A stretch of DNA of 64,000 nucleotides from Ischnura elegans (taxonomy: Eukaryota > Arthropoda > Insecta > Odonata > Coenagrionidae): contig NC_060251.1 in NCBI RefSeq assembly GCF_921293095.1, forward strand, positions 38,979,644 to 39,043,643, given 5' to 3'. Positions within the stretch are counted from its first letter, which is position 1. Each line of letters begins with the position of its first letter. Of the stretch, positions 22,269 through 33,132 are shown piece by piece. A program made the position numbers and the translations under genes. Under the pieces are notes generated by a model. That model saw only the letters and a program-made list of their open reading frames with translations, ran no database searches and was not told the DNA's origin.

Positions 22269-22596
22269 ATGAAATCTTCTCGGGAAATCAGCCAGGTGAT
22301 GATGGCCATTGCTGCCAACGTTTCGATGGCCTTCTCTGCCATCGTCTTCAGGGCGAATGATGGTTTCAACCTTAGCAAATCGTGGAACCCAATCATAAAA
22401 AGAATGGGTAAGCTGAGAGGAGGAGAGGACTCTAAAAAACTGACCAATCACGGACGACCTGACCTCCCCAACGGCGTATATAAGCCCGGCAATAACCAGG
22501 TCCATCATTCGCCCTGAAGACGATGGCAGAGAAGGCCATCGAAACGTTGGCAGCAATGGCCATCATCACCCGGCAGATTTCCCGAGAAGATTTCAT
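22269..22596. mobile_element. inverted pair of Penelope-like terminal modules, 95-bp arms
   Basis: Arms 22269-22363 and 22502-22596 are inverted repeats with about three mismatches. In each, CTGAAGA-C is followed by the stem GATGGC/GCCATC and then GAAACGTTGGC. The spacer of about 140 bp is not repeated. The arrangement fits inverted pseudo-LTRs of Penelope-like elements with no coding part. Confidence 0.55.
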
Positions 22597-22876
22597 CAAC
22601 AGCATTCGCCGGGAAAGAACCAAATCCTTCTTCATATGGTTTTTAGATAGAATGAGAGGGAGTAGGCCTTATTTTGAATTGAAGAGCGAAGTACACGAAG
22701 GAAGGAGAGGTTCTCAGAATGCTTCTTAAGTGCTAAATAGAAACCTACCTTACACGGCGGAATACTTTAATTAAAAAAAATAGAAATTACAACATCTTGT
22801 ATTCTCGTACCACTTCAGATTCAAGTCCTGTCATCTAGCGTGAAATGTCGATTGCATTACTTTTCGGCTCCGACAA

Positions 22877-23230
22877 TTAGAGCTCCATAGTAAAACGACC
22901 GAATAGTTTTGACTCATCACTTTCCGCTGCCAGACTTTTCCAGGGTATTACGCCACCAGTGTCCACTTGAGTGCACCACTTGTTTGTATGATCGGCGCAA
23001 TAGAAAGCGACAGCTTCTTTCCCTTTCGAAGAGTGCGACTTCCGTCCCCTCTGTCCTGTCAATACATTTCCAGTCACAGTCCTCTGGGCTCCGACTCGAA
23101 TCACCGCGCACTCGAAGCACTGCATCCGAGCGAAAACCCATCAGGCTGTCTGAAATAAATCGGCGGTTGAAATGCGGCGTGGATTGGATCGAAGAGACCA
23201 ACCCCGAAAATAACACAGACGATTAATTTC
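22877..23230 (-). other. GC-richer open region, possible small secreted protein exon
   Basis: A frame starting at the ATG at 23233 encodes a signal-peptide-like start (MRKLIVCVIFGVG...DPIHA) and stops near 23100. A second minus frame, 23125-22877, runs to its own stop with a balanced composition (KGKEAVAFYCADHTNKWC inside). The plus strand is also open here, so composition alone could explain the frames. The two minus frames would need a frameshift or small intron to join. No family was recognised. Confidence 0.22.
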
Positions 23231-23411
23231 CGCATGGATTTGGGAGGTATCGTGGCTTCAAGTGACGGAAACAGGGAAGACAAAAGAAATCCAGGGAGAA
23301 GCCTGTTCTCCTCGCTTTCAAGCCGAATGGAGACGAGGGGCGAGGTGGTTGGGCAAGATTGTAAAGCCAAACTCTCTTGTGCGATCGTAATCCTCAAAGG
23401 GGGAGGAAGTT

Positions 23412-23500
23412 CATCTCATAATCTAAAGCCACCTCCAGGGTGTTTGGCAAGGGGTGATCAATCACCAACATGTAGCATGCGAGAGGATTCCCACACGCAT
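23412..23500 (-). mobile_element. LINE 3' UTR fragment
   Basis: The minus strand reads GGTGATTGATCACCCC-TGCC, then CAAACACCCT-GAGGTGGCT. This matches the 3' end of the LINE at 24770-24830 but lacks its TGTAGA tail. Confidence 0.55.
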
Positions 23501-23525
23501 TTAGACAGCGTTACCCAGCCATTAG

Positions 23526-23763
23526 CAGAGGCGGATACATGTGCCCCCCCCCTTGCGGGACCGCCCGTATCGCCGAACATTACAAAACCACACTTGTAAC
23601 TTTCTTATATCATAAGATGACATTGTCTTTTACATGTGCATTATTACTTTAAAAAATTCTTATGCTCTGCCTGTGACTTGATCATTGTTTATTACGATAA
23701 AAGTAAAGACAACTAAAGATATATTTTGCGCCCCCCCTTGAGTTTTTTCTGTATTCGCTACTG
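23526..23763. mobile_element. hAT-type MITE, 238 bp
   Basis: Ends CAGAGGCGGATAC and GTATTCGCTACTG are inverted repeats of the CAGTGGCGTARC family. The 8-bp flanks GCCATTAG and GCCTTTAG are a target duplication with one mismatch. Poly-C tracts lie just inside both ends. Confidence 0.65.
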
Positions 23764-23771
23764 GCCTTTAG

Positions 23772-23940
23772 TCCTGAGGATGGAACCCAACTCGTGTTCC
23801 GAAACGTCGGCAGAATGGAGAGAGACCACCCGGCTGGAAGCCCGAATAGCCTTTTTCGAATATGTTCGCCGGGAAAGCATCAGATCTTACTTCATCGTTA
23901 CCCAGATTTCAAGTGAATTAGGCTGAGAGCCGCTGTCATG
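23772..23940 (+). mobile_element. Penelope-like terminal module, single copy
   Basis: CTGAGGA-T, stem GGAAC/GTTCC, then GAAACGTCGGCAG, and downstream CACCCGGCTGGAAGCCCGAA and TTCGCCGGGAAAGCATCAG. The same order is seen at 59283-59440. It abuts the hAT-type MITE on its left and the LINE fragment on its right. Confidence 0.5.
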
Positions 23941-23973
23941 TCATGGAGAGCACGTATGAGGAATTTTATGTGA

Positions 23974-24850
23974 CGGAGCCCTGAAGAAACTAGGATTCGT
24001 CAAGCATATTATGGGAAGATTTTCGAATGAAGAAGTAAAAGAGAGATGCTATTTCGCACTCGTCCGGCCACACCTTGAAAATGCAGCGAACATATCGGAT
24101 CCGGTTCCGAATGAATTGATCCGTGAACTTATTAAAATACAAAGGGAAGCTGCACGATTCATCAAAACTGGTAGGGGCGTGCCGAAAGCGTTGCATGGTT
24201 TTAGCTACTTTTCCCTCGTTAGACCACATTTGGAATACGCTGCCAGTGTTTGGGACCCTCATGAAAAAGGCTTAATAACAGAGTTAGAACGCGTGCAAAG
24301 AAGAGCTGCCAGGTATGTGAAAGGTCGTTACGATAGTCTTGTTAGTGTAACTGACCTCTTACATAAACTCGGATGGGAATCTCTGTCGGACCGTAGATTG
24401 AAAAATAGACTAAACCTTTTAGATAAATTCAAGAGCAGTGTCTTTTCTGACGAAGTTAACCATATCTTGCGGACGCCAACGTACTACGGAAGATCAGATC
24501 ATATAAATAAAATAAGAGAGATAGATTGCAGAACAGACAGATTCCGAATGTCATTTTTTCCACGATCAATAAGAGATTATAACGGCAGCAATAGAACGCG
24601 TAAATAGATTGCATGACTTGTAGTGTAGCCTACTAACCTATGTAAAACTTACTGCATGTTTCTGAATTGCTATTCTATATTCTATTTCTAACAGCATATA
24701 GTAGTATAGTTTGTTATTATACGGGACGTTTCTTGGACGGTGTGGTGTGCATGTGGGAGTCCAAATGCATGCTGCATGCTGGTGATTGATCACCCCCTGC
24801 CAAACACCCTAGAGGTGGCTCGCAGGGTAATTTGTAGATGTAGATGTAGA
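23974..24850 (+). pseudogene. CR1/Jockey-like LINE, 5'-truncated, ORF2 C-terminal part and 3' UTR
   Basis: The open frame at 24011-24607 encodes the region downstream of the RT catalytic core typical of CR1/Jockey-type ORF2: LVRPHLEYAASVWDPHEKG, LERVQRRAARYV, LGWESLSDRRLKNRLNLL and FFPRSIRDYN. A diverged copy of the first block occurs earlier in the same frame (LVRPHLENAANISDP...IQREAARFIKTG), an internal duplication of about 50 residues. The 3' UTR ends in a (TGTAGA)n tail at about 24832-24851, typical of these elements. The YxDD active site is absent, so the copy cannot move by itself. Confidence 0.75.
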
Positions 24851-24855
24851 TGTTT

Positions 24856-25192
24856 TTAAACGAATTAGGCTGGGAGCCGCTAGAGACTCAAAGGCTACGC
24901 GCTTGGCTTAAATTGCTTGAGTAATTGAAAATAGACATATTTAAGAGCGACACGGAGAACATCATCTTAGAGCCCCACGATAGTTCCACGTCCGTCAGAA
25001 GCGATAAACTAAGAGAGATATTTTGCCGAACGGGTAGACATAGGAATTCGTTTTTCCTCCGAAGCATAAAGGACTTTCATAAAGGCTAGTCGTAATTTTG
25101 CCTGAGCTTTTTTAAACGTAAACGGCTGGTTTCCTAACACCCTCTGCCACACGCCTTTTCAGGCGGCTCGCGGAATAGTCTGTAGATGTCAC
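24856..25192 (+). mobile_element. second LINE tail, head-to-tail with the first
   Basis: Starts directly after the (TGTAGA)n tail of the previous copy. Decayed frames read LGWEPLETQRLRAWLKLLE and CRTGRHRNSFFLRSIKDF, followed by CTAACACCCTCTGCCACACGCC and TGTAGATGT. It belongs to a related subfamily, also seen at 45779-46022. Confidence 0.6.
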
Positions 25193-25194
25193 AC

Positions 25195-25790
25195 TTTACG
25201 GCCATAAAAAGGTTATACTATCAAATTATACTCCTACCTTCATGAAAAGGAAAAACTTGCCAACTACTGAAGGTAATATGCCTATGAGGCTAGAACATGC
25301 AAAACATGCTAATAGAAATACAAGGGAAATTCAGAAACATGCATTAAGGAATACATAAGTTAGTAGGCTACACTTCAAGTCAACTAACCTAAGTAAAGTG
25401 AAGGGAACTGACCCTCCCTCCCAGAGAGCGTGAATTGATCCGCTCGTTGCTTAAGTTGAGGCGAGCTCTACCTCCTTACTAACCTCACCTCTACAACAAC
25501 CTCTTCAAACGAACTTTCAGGGCAGGTAATAAGATTATCCTACGGCAAGACTGGCTCTCTAGCCTTGTTTATCCTACTATCCCAGTGTGGATAGCCTCAA
25601 TGCCTTTCTTACGTCTGCTTGTAACCACTGCCAAACAGCACATCCAAGAGTATGTTATTCCGTATAATCTCCCTCGATTTCAGATTATCATTCCTGGGAT
25701 GCTTTCAAACAATTATACTGGACGATGAGTGAATTAGCGACACTTTTTCGTACGGCTAAAATTCTTAATAGAAAACACTTCCATACTGAT
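25195..25790. other. stretch without recognised gene
   Basis: No repeat ends or coding motifs were recognised, apart from a short frame at 25725 whose ATLFRTAKILN resembles the 80-bp repeat protein at 5723. Confidence 0.3.
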
Positions 25791-25797
25791 CCTCAAA

Positions 25798-25909
25798 GGG
25801 TTTCCTTCCGCGTCAGCTTGTTTGTGGACAACATTTTCGCTGGCTATCCTGCCAGCGTCTTCAGGTCGAAACTGTTGTCCACAAACAAGCTGACGCGGAA
25901 AGAAACCCT
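25798..25909. mobile_element. inverted repeat with Penelope-like hairpin, different subfamily
   Basis: Arms 25798-25832 and 25874-25909 (GTCAGCTTGTTTGTGGACAA inside) pair with about one mismatch. On the minus strand the centre reads CTGAAGA-C, stem GCTGGC/GCCAGC, then GAAAATGTTG. This is the same layout as the modules at 22.3-22.6 kb but with a different stem sequence. Confidence 0.5.
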
Positions 25910-27401
25910 GAAGACATGCAGAGATCAAACCATCGCCGCGGAAACCTACGTTCTAACATGATCCTCAAAGTTTTATCATTTTGTCATGATCACCTCATTT
26001 CATTCTCTCAATTTTTTTCTTCTCAATCACATTTCAGTTCGGTAGCATTGCTCTCTGAGATAGATAGTACTGGGACAGTACTAGTATCAATGGTTTGACA
26101 TTTCCAAATGCCGATTTTCCTTGAGAATTATAGCACTTGATTTCAGCATTGTACATCTATGTCACTTGGACTTTCTCAGCTGCACCAATAAATAATTGTG
26201 CAGGAAGTGTGATATAGATAATTGCAGTGAAGAAGGAATGAATAAGGTGTTAGCAATAATGTACTTAATAATGGCCTGGCTGCACCAATGAGCTCCCAGC
26301 AGTTTCACACGGGTCTTTCTACTGGCATGACTATATTGGGTACTTTTGAAGAAACGATAAAATGCCACAATTCCTAGAAATGGTCCATATTTTTTATATT
26401 AGTGAGAGTTATCTTAGAAATTGATTTTTTAAAGGAATTTTATCTTTTATGCCTCTCTTTTTTGAAATTTCTACCAAGAAAAATGTCTGAAAAACTCGAA
26501 TTTCTCGCAAACCTAACGCGTTGGGGTTGGAAGTTAACACCACCCATTTTCCACTTTTACCATTGAAATGCACAATATAGCCATTATTAAGAAAGAGAGA
26601 GTATAGATTTTTTCAGCCTGTACTATAAAATTTTTCTTTTTCACTTTCCTGAATTTTTATGTGTGGTATATTGTTCTCCGTACACACTCAGAGCGAGAAT
26701 CTTTTTTTCCTGTGGGAAGTTTTGCGAAGCATACGTAATAAAAACAAAGGGTTATACATTTTTTTAAACTCTTCCCATAGATTTGATATGCGTCTAATAT
26801 AGGAGTATGTATTGTAAGAAGAAAAGGAAAATAAAAACATAAGAATAAAATATTTTTATTGATTACGTACATTGAACTGAATGTAATTCAATGACGATAC
26901 TCCATTTACCACAAAATAAAATATTCCCATCCCGATATCTTACGTAGGCCCTCGGCGTGCTTTGATACATTGAAATACGAAAGATTTTCATGAAAGTATA
27001 TTAAAAATATGTATCCATTGATCACGTGGTTTAGGTAAAAATTCATTTTAGGCCCTCTCAGTAAGAGTCTTACACAGGACATTAACTTCAAGATTCAATT
27101 CGCTGTCCTACATTTTCATCCATATTTCTCCAAATAAAATGCTTGGTGAGAGATCCTAACTAGTTAGTAAATCCGTTTTCAACCTGCGCGGAAATTGGTG
27201 AATGTGATTTCATTTTATATCGCTCTATGATCGTAATCAACCAGGTATGAAATTGAATTTCATAACTGAGAGGTTTAGTCATTCCCTTCTTGATATAATT
27301 TTAAACCAATGACGGCAGAGTTAAACCAAGATCAATTTCATACATCCAGTAAACAGTTAGCTTTCCGATTCCCTACTTTAAATAATACTCTAAGTGTACC
27401 T
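25910..27401. other. stretch without recognised gene
   Basis: AT-rich, short frames only, nothing recognised. Confidence 0.35.
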
Positions 27402-27590
27402 ACTGTGGCGCAGCGAGGGGGGTTTTGGAGGATAAACTCCCCCCCCCCCATGACCTCAGAGAAATTTTTAAGTTTAATCCATTTTACTTAATTGGATTTA
27501 TATTACGTTTAGAATAGTGTAAAGACTGATAAAAATATTTATCAGAAACACAGATGTAAAACTCACCATTTTGAGCCACTTATCTTGAAA
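27402..27590 (+). mobile_element. hAT-type MITE, right end missing
   Basis: Begins ACTGTGGCGCAGCGAGGGG and aligns with the copies at 48249 and 53787 (poly-C tract, then CTCAGAGAAATTTTTAAGTT, then CAAAACTCACCATTTTGA-like). It loses similarity after about 27590. Confidence 0.55.
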
Positions 27591-29760
27591 TTCCGACGTA
27601 TGCCCTCGCAGCTGTAAACTGTACAATGACTTTCTAACAAAAATGGCCTCATTTCTATTGAAACCATAGAGACAAAATTGGATCACTTTCGTTTGCACTC
27701 TCCGTATCCCACATTTAAATTTCGTTGATGAATTTTTGAAGGCCATTTAAATACTCCGGGAAAGTTTATGCATCTCCTAATTATCGTCATGAGTCATCAA
27801 TCCGAAGATTGGAGTTCCCTAGCTCTCTAACGATTACATTTTTAACTAGCCATTAGCTCCATCATTAATTTTAACTTTAAAATCGTTATCAGCTCTCTTG
27901 GTACTTTCTCATTTTCCTCGATGGTTAAAGACACTCAAGTTGTTGGGTTTTCAGACAGCTGACGTATCCTACATTGAGCTCAATTTGCTCTGATCTTTAA
28001 TTCTAAATCACAATTTCTTTTCTCTTTTTCCAAGGGAAAATTATAAAAAACTATTCCTGCCATCTGTTTCAGCGCTACGGTTCAGTAATACCGCATCTGT
28101 GTTTGATATTTATTGATACTTATGTTCTCATGTACTCTTTTAATAAACTGAACTGATTACTTTTGCAGTAGTGTCCCACCAATCCATGGAAGAATTCTCA
28201 AGGAGAACATTAGTAGCCTTTCTTTCATACACTTTAATCTTTATGTTTCTCACAATAGTAGACTTAACTTTAAATTTTACATAGCACCTTCACCAAACCC
28301 AACTCCGATTCCGTTTCATGGTGAGTAGGTATCCTTTATCCTCTGAATTCAATGATTTTGCATTATCATTTAAAAGGCTAATAATGCTGAAATAAGTCAT
28401 GCTAAACTTATTTCAGCTATGTTGCTTTTTGTGAAAGACTGTTAAAAGCTAAGGATTTCGAGTTTTAAAGGAATGGAAACAAATATTGAAGGGAAACTTT
28501 TTACAAGGCAGCCACAAATACCAGGATTTGAAACTCTTGAATGGAAAGCTGTGACTCTATGCGTTACAAATAACAGATCCCTCTATTCACATTCATTATT
28601 TTAGCCGTACCATTCTCGTCAGGTAACCTCACTCTGTCATAACTTTCACCTCAGCATCCGCAGTAATCCGCTAAATTATTTAGCAAAAATTATTGTTTAT
28701 AATTATTAATCTTTTAGGAACTACACCAGCTAATGCTGGCTTACTCGGATAATTTTGCGAATAACTAAAATATGTTTCCCTTCCATCATTAAAATTCCCT
28801 CTTTATTCGAAAGAAGTCCTCTTCTTTGCCATTATATCCTTAAAATATATGCTACCCTCCCCTAATCCCGCTTATTAGACGTCCCTTTTATAGGATTTTT
28901 GGCATCATCTCCCCGATTAGCACTATCTCCATCAAGAACATCTGCTTCCGCAAGTATTCTATAAGTTTTGCATTTGCTTTGAACTTGCAAAATTTAAAAT
29001 ATTTTTTTCGGAAAGTATTGGATGCTATGTCCATATGCGTGCACGTCCATCAAGTGATTTATAAAATTTTGAAATGAATTAATTCCAGCGACATTTTTTC
29101 GCTGTTTTCTAAAATGTTGTGTAAAAAAACCTTAAGTCAAGATTTCAGATACAACAGAGCTTAAATAGTATCATCCAGACAACGACTGCTATTTCTAATC
29201 ATTCGAGGATAGTTAGCATCTGAATTCTCCTTAAATAAAGACAGTGTAAGTTTCAGGAGGATATTATTGATTTCCAAAAAAGTCGCTTTTTTTATAAACC
29301 ATTAAAACTTGATCGATAAATGGTAATCAGTAAGATGTCAAAAGTTATTTAAATAGGTCTAAGATTACTCAATTCTTAACGTTTTCCGTTAACATATCGG
29401 TTTTTTTCACGACCTTGAAATAATTTCATTTTATTTTAGAATTTTTATTGATGCTCTTCATACAGCTATTCGATATATCACTTAATAATTATAATTCAAT
29501 GGTGATTTTATTTAATAGAAACAATGGATATTTTTCTTGATAGGGCAAAGTAAAGTATTGATGAGAATTCCTGTATGATATTTTATCCATAATAATCGAA
29601 TATCACAGTTTTTCTTTCACCAGGAGTTTTATTTTCGAAACTAAGCTTCGAAAAACTGTCGAAGAGAGGACAAGAGGCATTTACAAAGCCGTACTTCATT
29701 TTTCACAAGTCTTTCAGGGAACCTAGTCGATAATTGAAGGCTTAAGTGTTTGACGAGATT
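27591..29760. other. long stretch without recognised gene
   Basis: AT-rich sequence, no long frames, no paired repeats noticed. Confidence 0.4.
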
Positions 29761-30438
29761 CGTCCCGCGTAACTTTCCACCTCATCGGTGTTCGGCAGTG
29801 CTACCTAACCGATGAGCCGTCGACCATGGGGAAGCGTTCTTAGCGGAGGAAGTGCGTCGAGAAAGTACACGGGGGACGAAGGGAAAAAAGTCGACAATGG
29901 ACTTTCTCCGAAGGAAAGTAAAAGGGGAAACGTATTTTTAAGGAGGAGAGAAGCACCTGGACGTGCCTCGAACGTAACTTTTTTCACGTAACATGTCATT
30001 GGTACAAAATAGGTTTTACGATTGAAAAATCCTGATTTGTCGGTCATTTACCGTCGGTTTTACGCTTGCATCGTCGCGTTGAGCTCTCTGTACTTCTCGG
30101 GCGCGTCATAAACACGCAGACGAGAGGAGCAGGAGCAGCGACCGCGTGTATCGCGCCGTGCCTCGTGTCGTTTTCACGTTATTGAATTTCATGCTTTGCC
30201 GAGAAAATGAAATTCCACCTGTTACTCAACGCTGAAATAAGTTCTATGGAAAAAAGTTTGAGCCTCACGTTATTTCATTTTATAGCACGATCTAAGAAAT
30301 GTGAACATCGGCATCCTCATTTAGCGAGCATGTTCAAAACGTGTAACCGAATCAGAAAGTTTAGCCCAAATGTGGAATTTGGTCTTTGCATTTGCAGAAA
30401 AAATCTATACGACTACATCTACAAGGTGCCCAGTAAAG
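29760..30438 (+). promoter_or_regulatory. GC/CpG-rich patch, possible promoter and leader exon
   Basis: 29760-30200 is markedly richer in CpG than the surrounding 3 kb, especially 30065-30180. A 90-codon frame opens at 30207, and a possible donor AAAG|GTAAAT lies at 30438. No TATA box was seen. The frame (MKFHLLLNAEISS start) matches nothing I know. Confidence 0.22.
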
Positions 30439-30464
30439 GTAAATCTATAAAGTGTACGGCAGGG

Positions 30465-30722
30465 CAGCAGCGTACATAGTAATGTGCTTTGGGTGGGGAT
30501 GGGATGCTCTGTGGTGGCGAACCCCCCGAGAAAATCCCGGGGTCCGGGAAATGTTTTGAAAAATGACAGGTGTGGAAATACAATTTCATAATTTTGGCAC
30601 TAGGAATTTATCTTTTAGTAGATGCAGTTATTAAATTTCAAAACTAGACCATAGTTTTAGATATTTTTTAAAATTTCTCTGAGGCTTTGAGGGTGATCTA
30701 TCCCCTCATAGTTACGCCTCTG
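30465..30722. mobile_element. hAT-type MITE, 258 bp, perfect 8-bp target duplication
   Basis: Ends CAGCAGCGTACATAG and ATAGTTACGCCTCTG. The flanks 30457-30464 and 30723-30730 are both CGGCAGGG. The interior matches the copies at 42148 and 62233 (ATGCAGTTATTA, TTTCTCTGAGGCTTTGAGG). Confidence 0.75.
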
Positions 30723-30730
30723 CGGCAGGG

Positions 30731-32799
30731 GGTTCACAAAATGTGGAGGTGCAAAAAAAGAGGGGGGTGATTTCTCTCCGAAATTTACTCAGCTCAATGT
30801 TTTCGTTACCACAATAGCTCGAGCAATTACGCGGCAAGTGCTATCACCAGCTATTACAGCGTTTATTTCAATACCTACGACATTACGTAGCCCTAGATTG
30901 ATACTCATCAAAAATTTTCAAAATGCAAGAAAAGCTAAATACTTACATATCGACCGCTTAGCACGAGAGGGCATGATATACATTAATCAACTTTGCAATT
31001 TAAAAAATAACTAAATTGTCGAAAGACCATTGTTATATCACGTTCAATTCTATTGTGCTCTTATATTGTTATAGGGACTCTCCGGTCCGGAATTAATTGA
31101 AGATTCATATAACTTAAATGAGTCACAAGTTAGCATAAGGATCTGCAAAATTATAAGAAGAAATAGAAGCATCATATACTTGAGTAGATTTGTACATTAG
31201 ACTCTGAGACGTAGCCGATAATTTGTTGCTCATATTACTGATAGGAAACGTTATCTATTTACCGAATATATTTTTCGATGTGCAAGTTCTTGGGATTTGG
31301 GATTGACATAATTATTTCGAGTATAAATCGCGAAAAGAAATTTTGATGTTCGTATATTTCAAAATCATAAGATGGATATTTGACTCTCAGGTATCGAATT
31401 TTTGGCAGACCTTGGCTTTTTTATATTGAGGTTTAATGGAAAATATGACGCAAACGCATTTGAACAAGAGTCTCCATGAAAAAAACTTCGAACCTAGCAG
31501 CTGCTCAGAGCTTACCTCGAAATAATGAAGACCATCGGAGATGTGAGGCATTTCTGTAACAATAATAATTTCAACCGCCGCCAATGGGAATATTATGATT
31601 CGGTTTAGAAGTTATTGCACTAATTACATGGAATTTCAAAGCAAAGATTGAACTTGGCACTCGCAATTGCCAATTATACTCCCCTCAACTTTATCCAGTC
31701 TTCTATGATGAAGGGATCACTCGATCGAGTATTAATTTACAATTAAAAACGTTTCCTGCCTTTTTCAGGCACATTACATCACCACTAAAATCTATAATAA
31801 AAGTTATTTTTATGAAAATTACCTTGGCAGACTTTTCGTAGTAAATAAACAATGATAATTTTTAGCGGGGGCATTTATAGTTCATTTAAATGATATACCA
31901 AATTAAATCAATGAGGTGAGATCGCCAGCAGCAGCAGGTATATTTCAAATTTTAAAAATCTAATATAATATATTTTTAAAAATTTCAGAATACTTCATAC
32001 TATTTTTGTTATTATCATATTCCTGTTTATTATAGATGTAGTGAAGGAAATTGATGGTAAACAACGAAATCAAGCCCGTAGCAATTCTTTCCTCTATTAA
32101 CTAGTTAACGATTACAGAGCAAAATCAGTATGGGGGAAATCAGAGCTCAATTGAAGGGAATTCTTTTTTCTTGATAGTGTGTTCCGAGCACTTGGTGAGA
32201 CCAGTTCACACTATACGATGGTAAAAAGCAAAAGAATCGGCAGAAGAGTTCAACTTGAAATGTTTAGAAAGTGAATTCCAGAGTGTTTGGTCGAGCTGAG
32301 GTACCCTTGGTGGGATGGATCTGTTTTTTTTCTGCTTTTTGTGATGATCCATTGTCCCGAGTCGCTTCTGTTTTGGAAGTGGGCTATGCTCGGAACTTAA
32401 TCCGCTTCCTGAGAAGCCATTGAACGCGCCTCTCCGGAAAAATCAATTTCATTCGTCCCCTCCGGTCAGACATGCTTACCATTCCACGACGATTGGACTT
32501 CCTGCCGAACCTATTCGTAGCACACTCCAGAAAAACTAATGGGCGATAAAGGTAGTATTAAAAATGAGGACAACAGAAGTCAAGATGTGTAAGTGCAATT
32601 ATTTATGGTGTTGGTGATAAGTACATAAATGGGAAAACACAATTTTGCTGTGGCAAAGGTATGCAATTGAATCATTGAATTTGTATGTTTTAATTTTTCT
32701 TTACCAAGTGAAATACTGAATTTTATTTTAGTTTTTTCATTGCCATACCACCGAATACGGCACACATTTGTCATTATACATCGGGGTTTTCCATAAATT
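30731..32799. other. stretch without recognised gene
   Basis: AT-rich sequence. 32160-32540 is somewhat richer in G+C but has no convincing frame. Confidence 0.35.
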
Positions 32800-32891
32800 T
32801 TACTATTACACGTGCATGAACACCATGCCCATGATAAAGGTTATTTACCCAGGAGGGACTCAAACCCGTGACCTTTTGTTTGGCAGATGAG
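32800..32891 (-). mobile_element. SINE (family 2), 3' part, split by the copia insertion
   Basis: The minus strand reads CTGCCAAACAAAAGGTCACG, B box GGGTTTGAGTCCC and TGGGTAAATAACC, matching the SINE at 7033. The remaining 5' part is at 36837-36870. The break coincides with the copia target duplication ATGAG. Confidence 0.75.
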
Positions 32892-33054
32892 TGTTGTATT
32901 TCGTTAATATTCTTATTATTTGATATTTAAGAAGTCATACAGATACAACCATTACAAGAACTTAATCAACAACAACAACAATATTTTACTGTGACATGGT
33001 AACCTATAAACAAATGAGAAACATTAAACATATGAGAAATTGCATTCTCTAACA
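32892..33054 (-). repeat. copia 3' LTR
   Basis: 163 bp, TG...CA ends. It differs from the 5' LTR only by C instead of A in the sequence ATTGCATT(C/A)TCTAACA. Confidence 0.92.
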
Positions 33055-33075
33055 CTCCTCCTCAATTTCTCATTC
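33055..33075 (-). promoter_or_regulatory. copia polypurine tract
   Basis: Directly upstream of the 3' LTR, the minus strand reads GAAATTGAGGAGGAG. This is the expected purine-rich primer for plus-strand DNA synthesis. Confidence 0.7.
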
Positions 33076-33132
33076 ATCTCTACCCTTATCTTTTAATTTT
33101 ATTCATTTAACACAATATACAACTTTCAGTCA

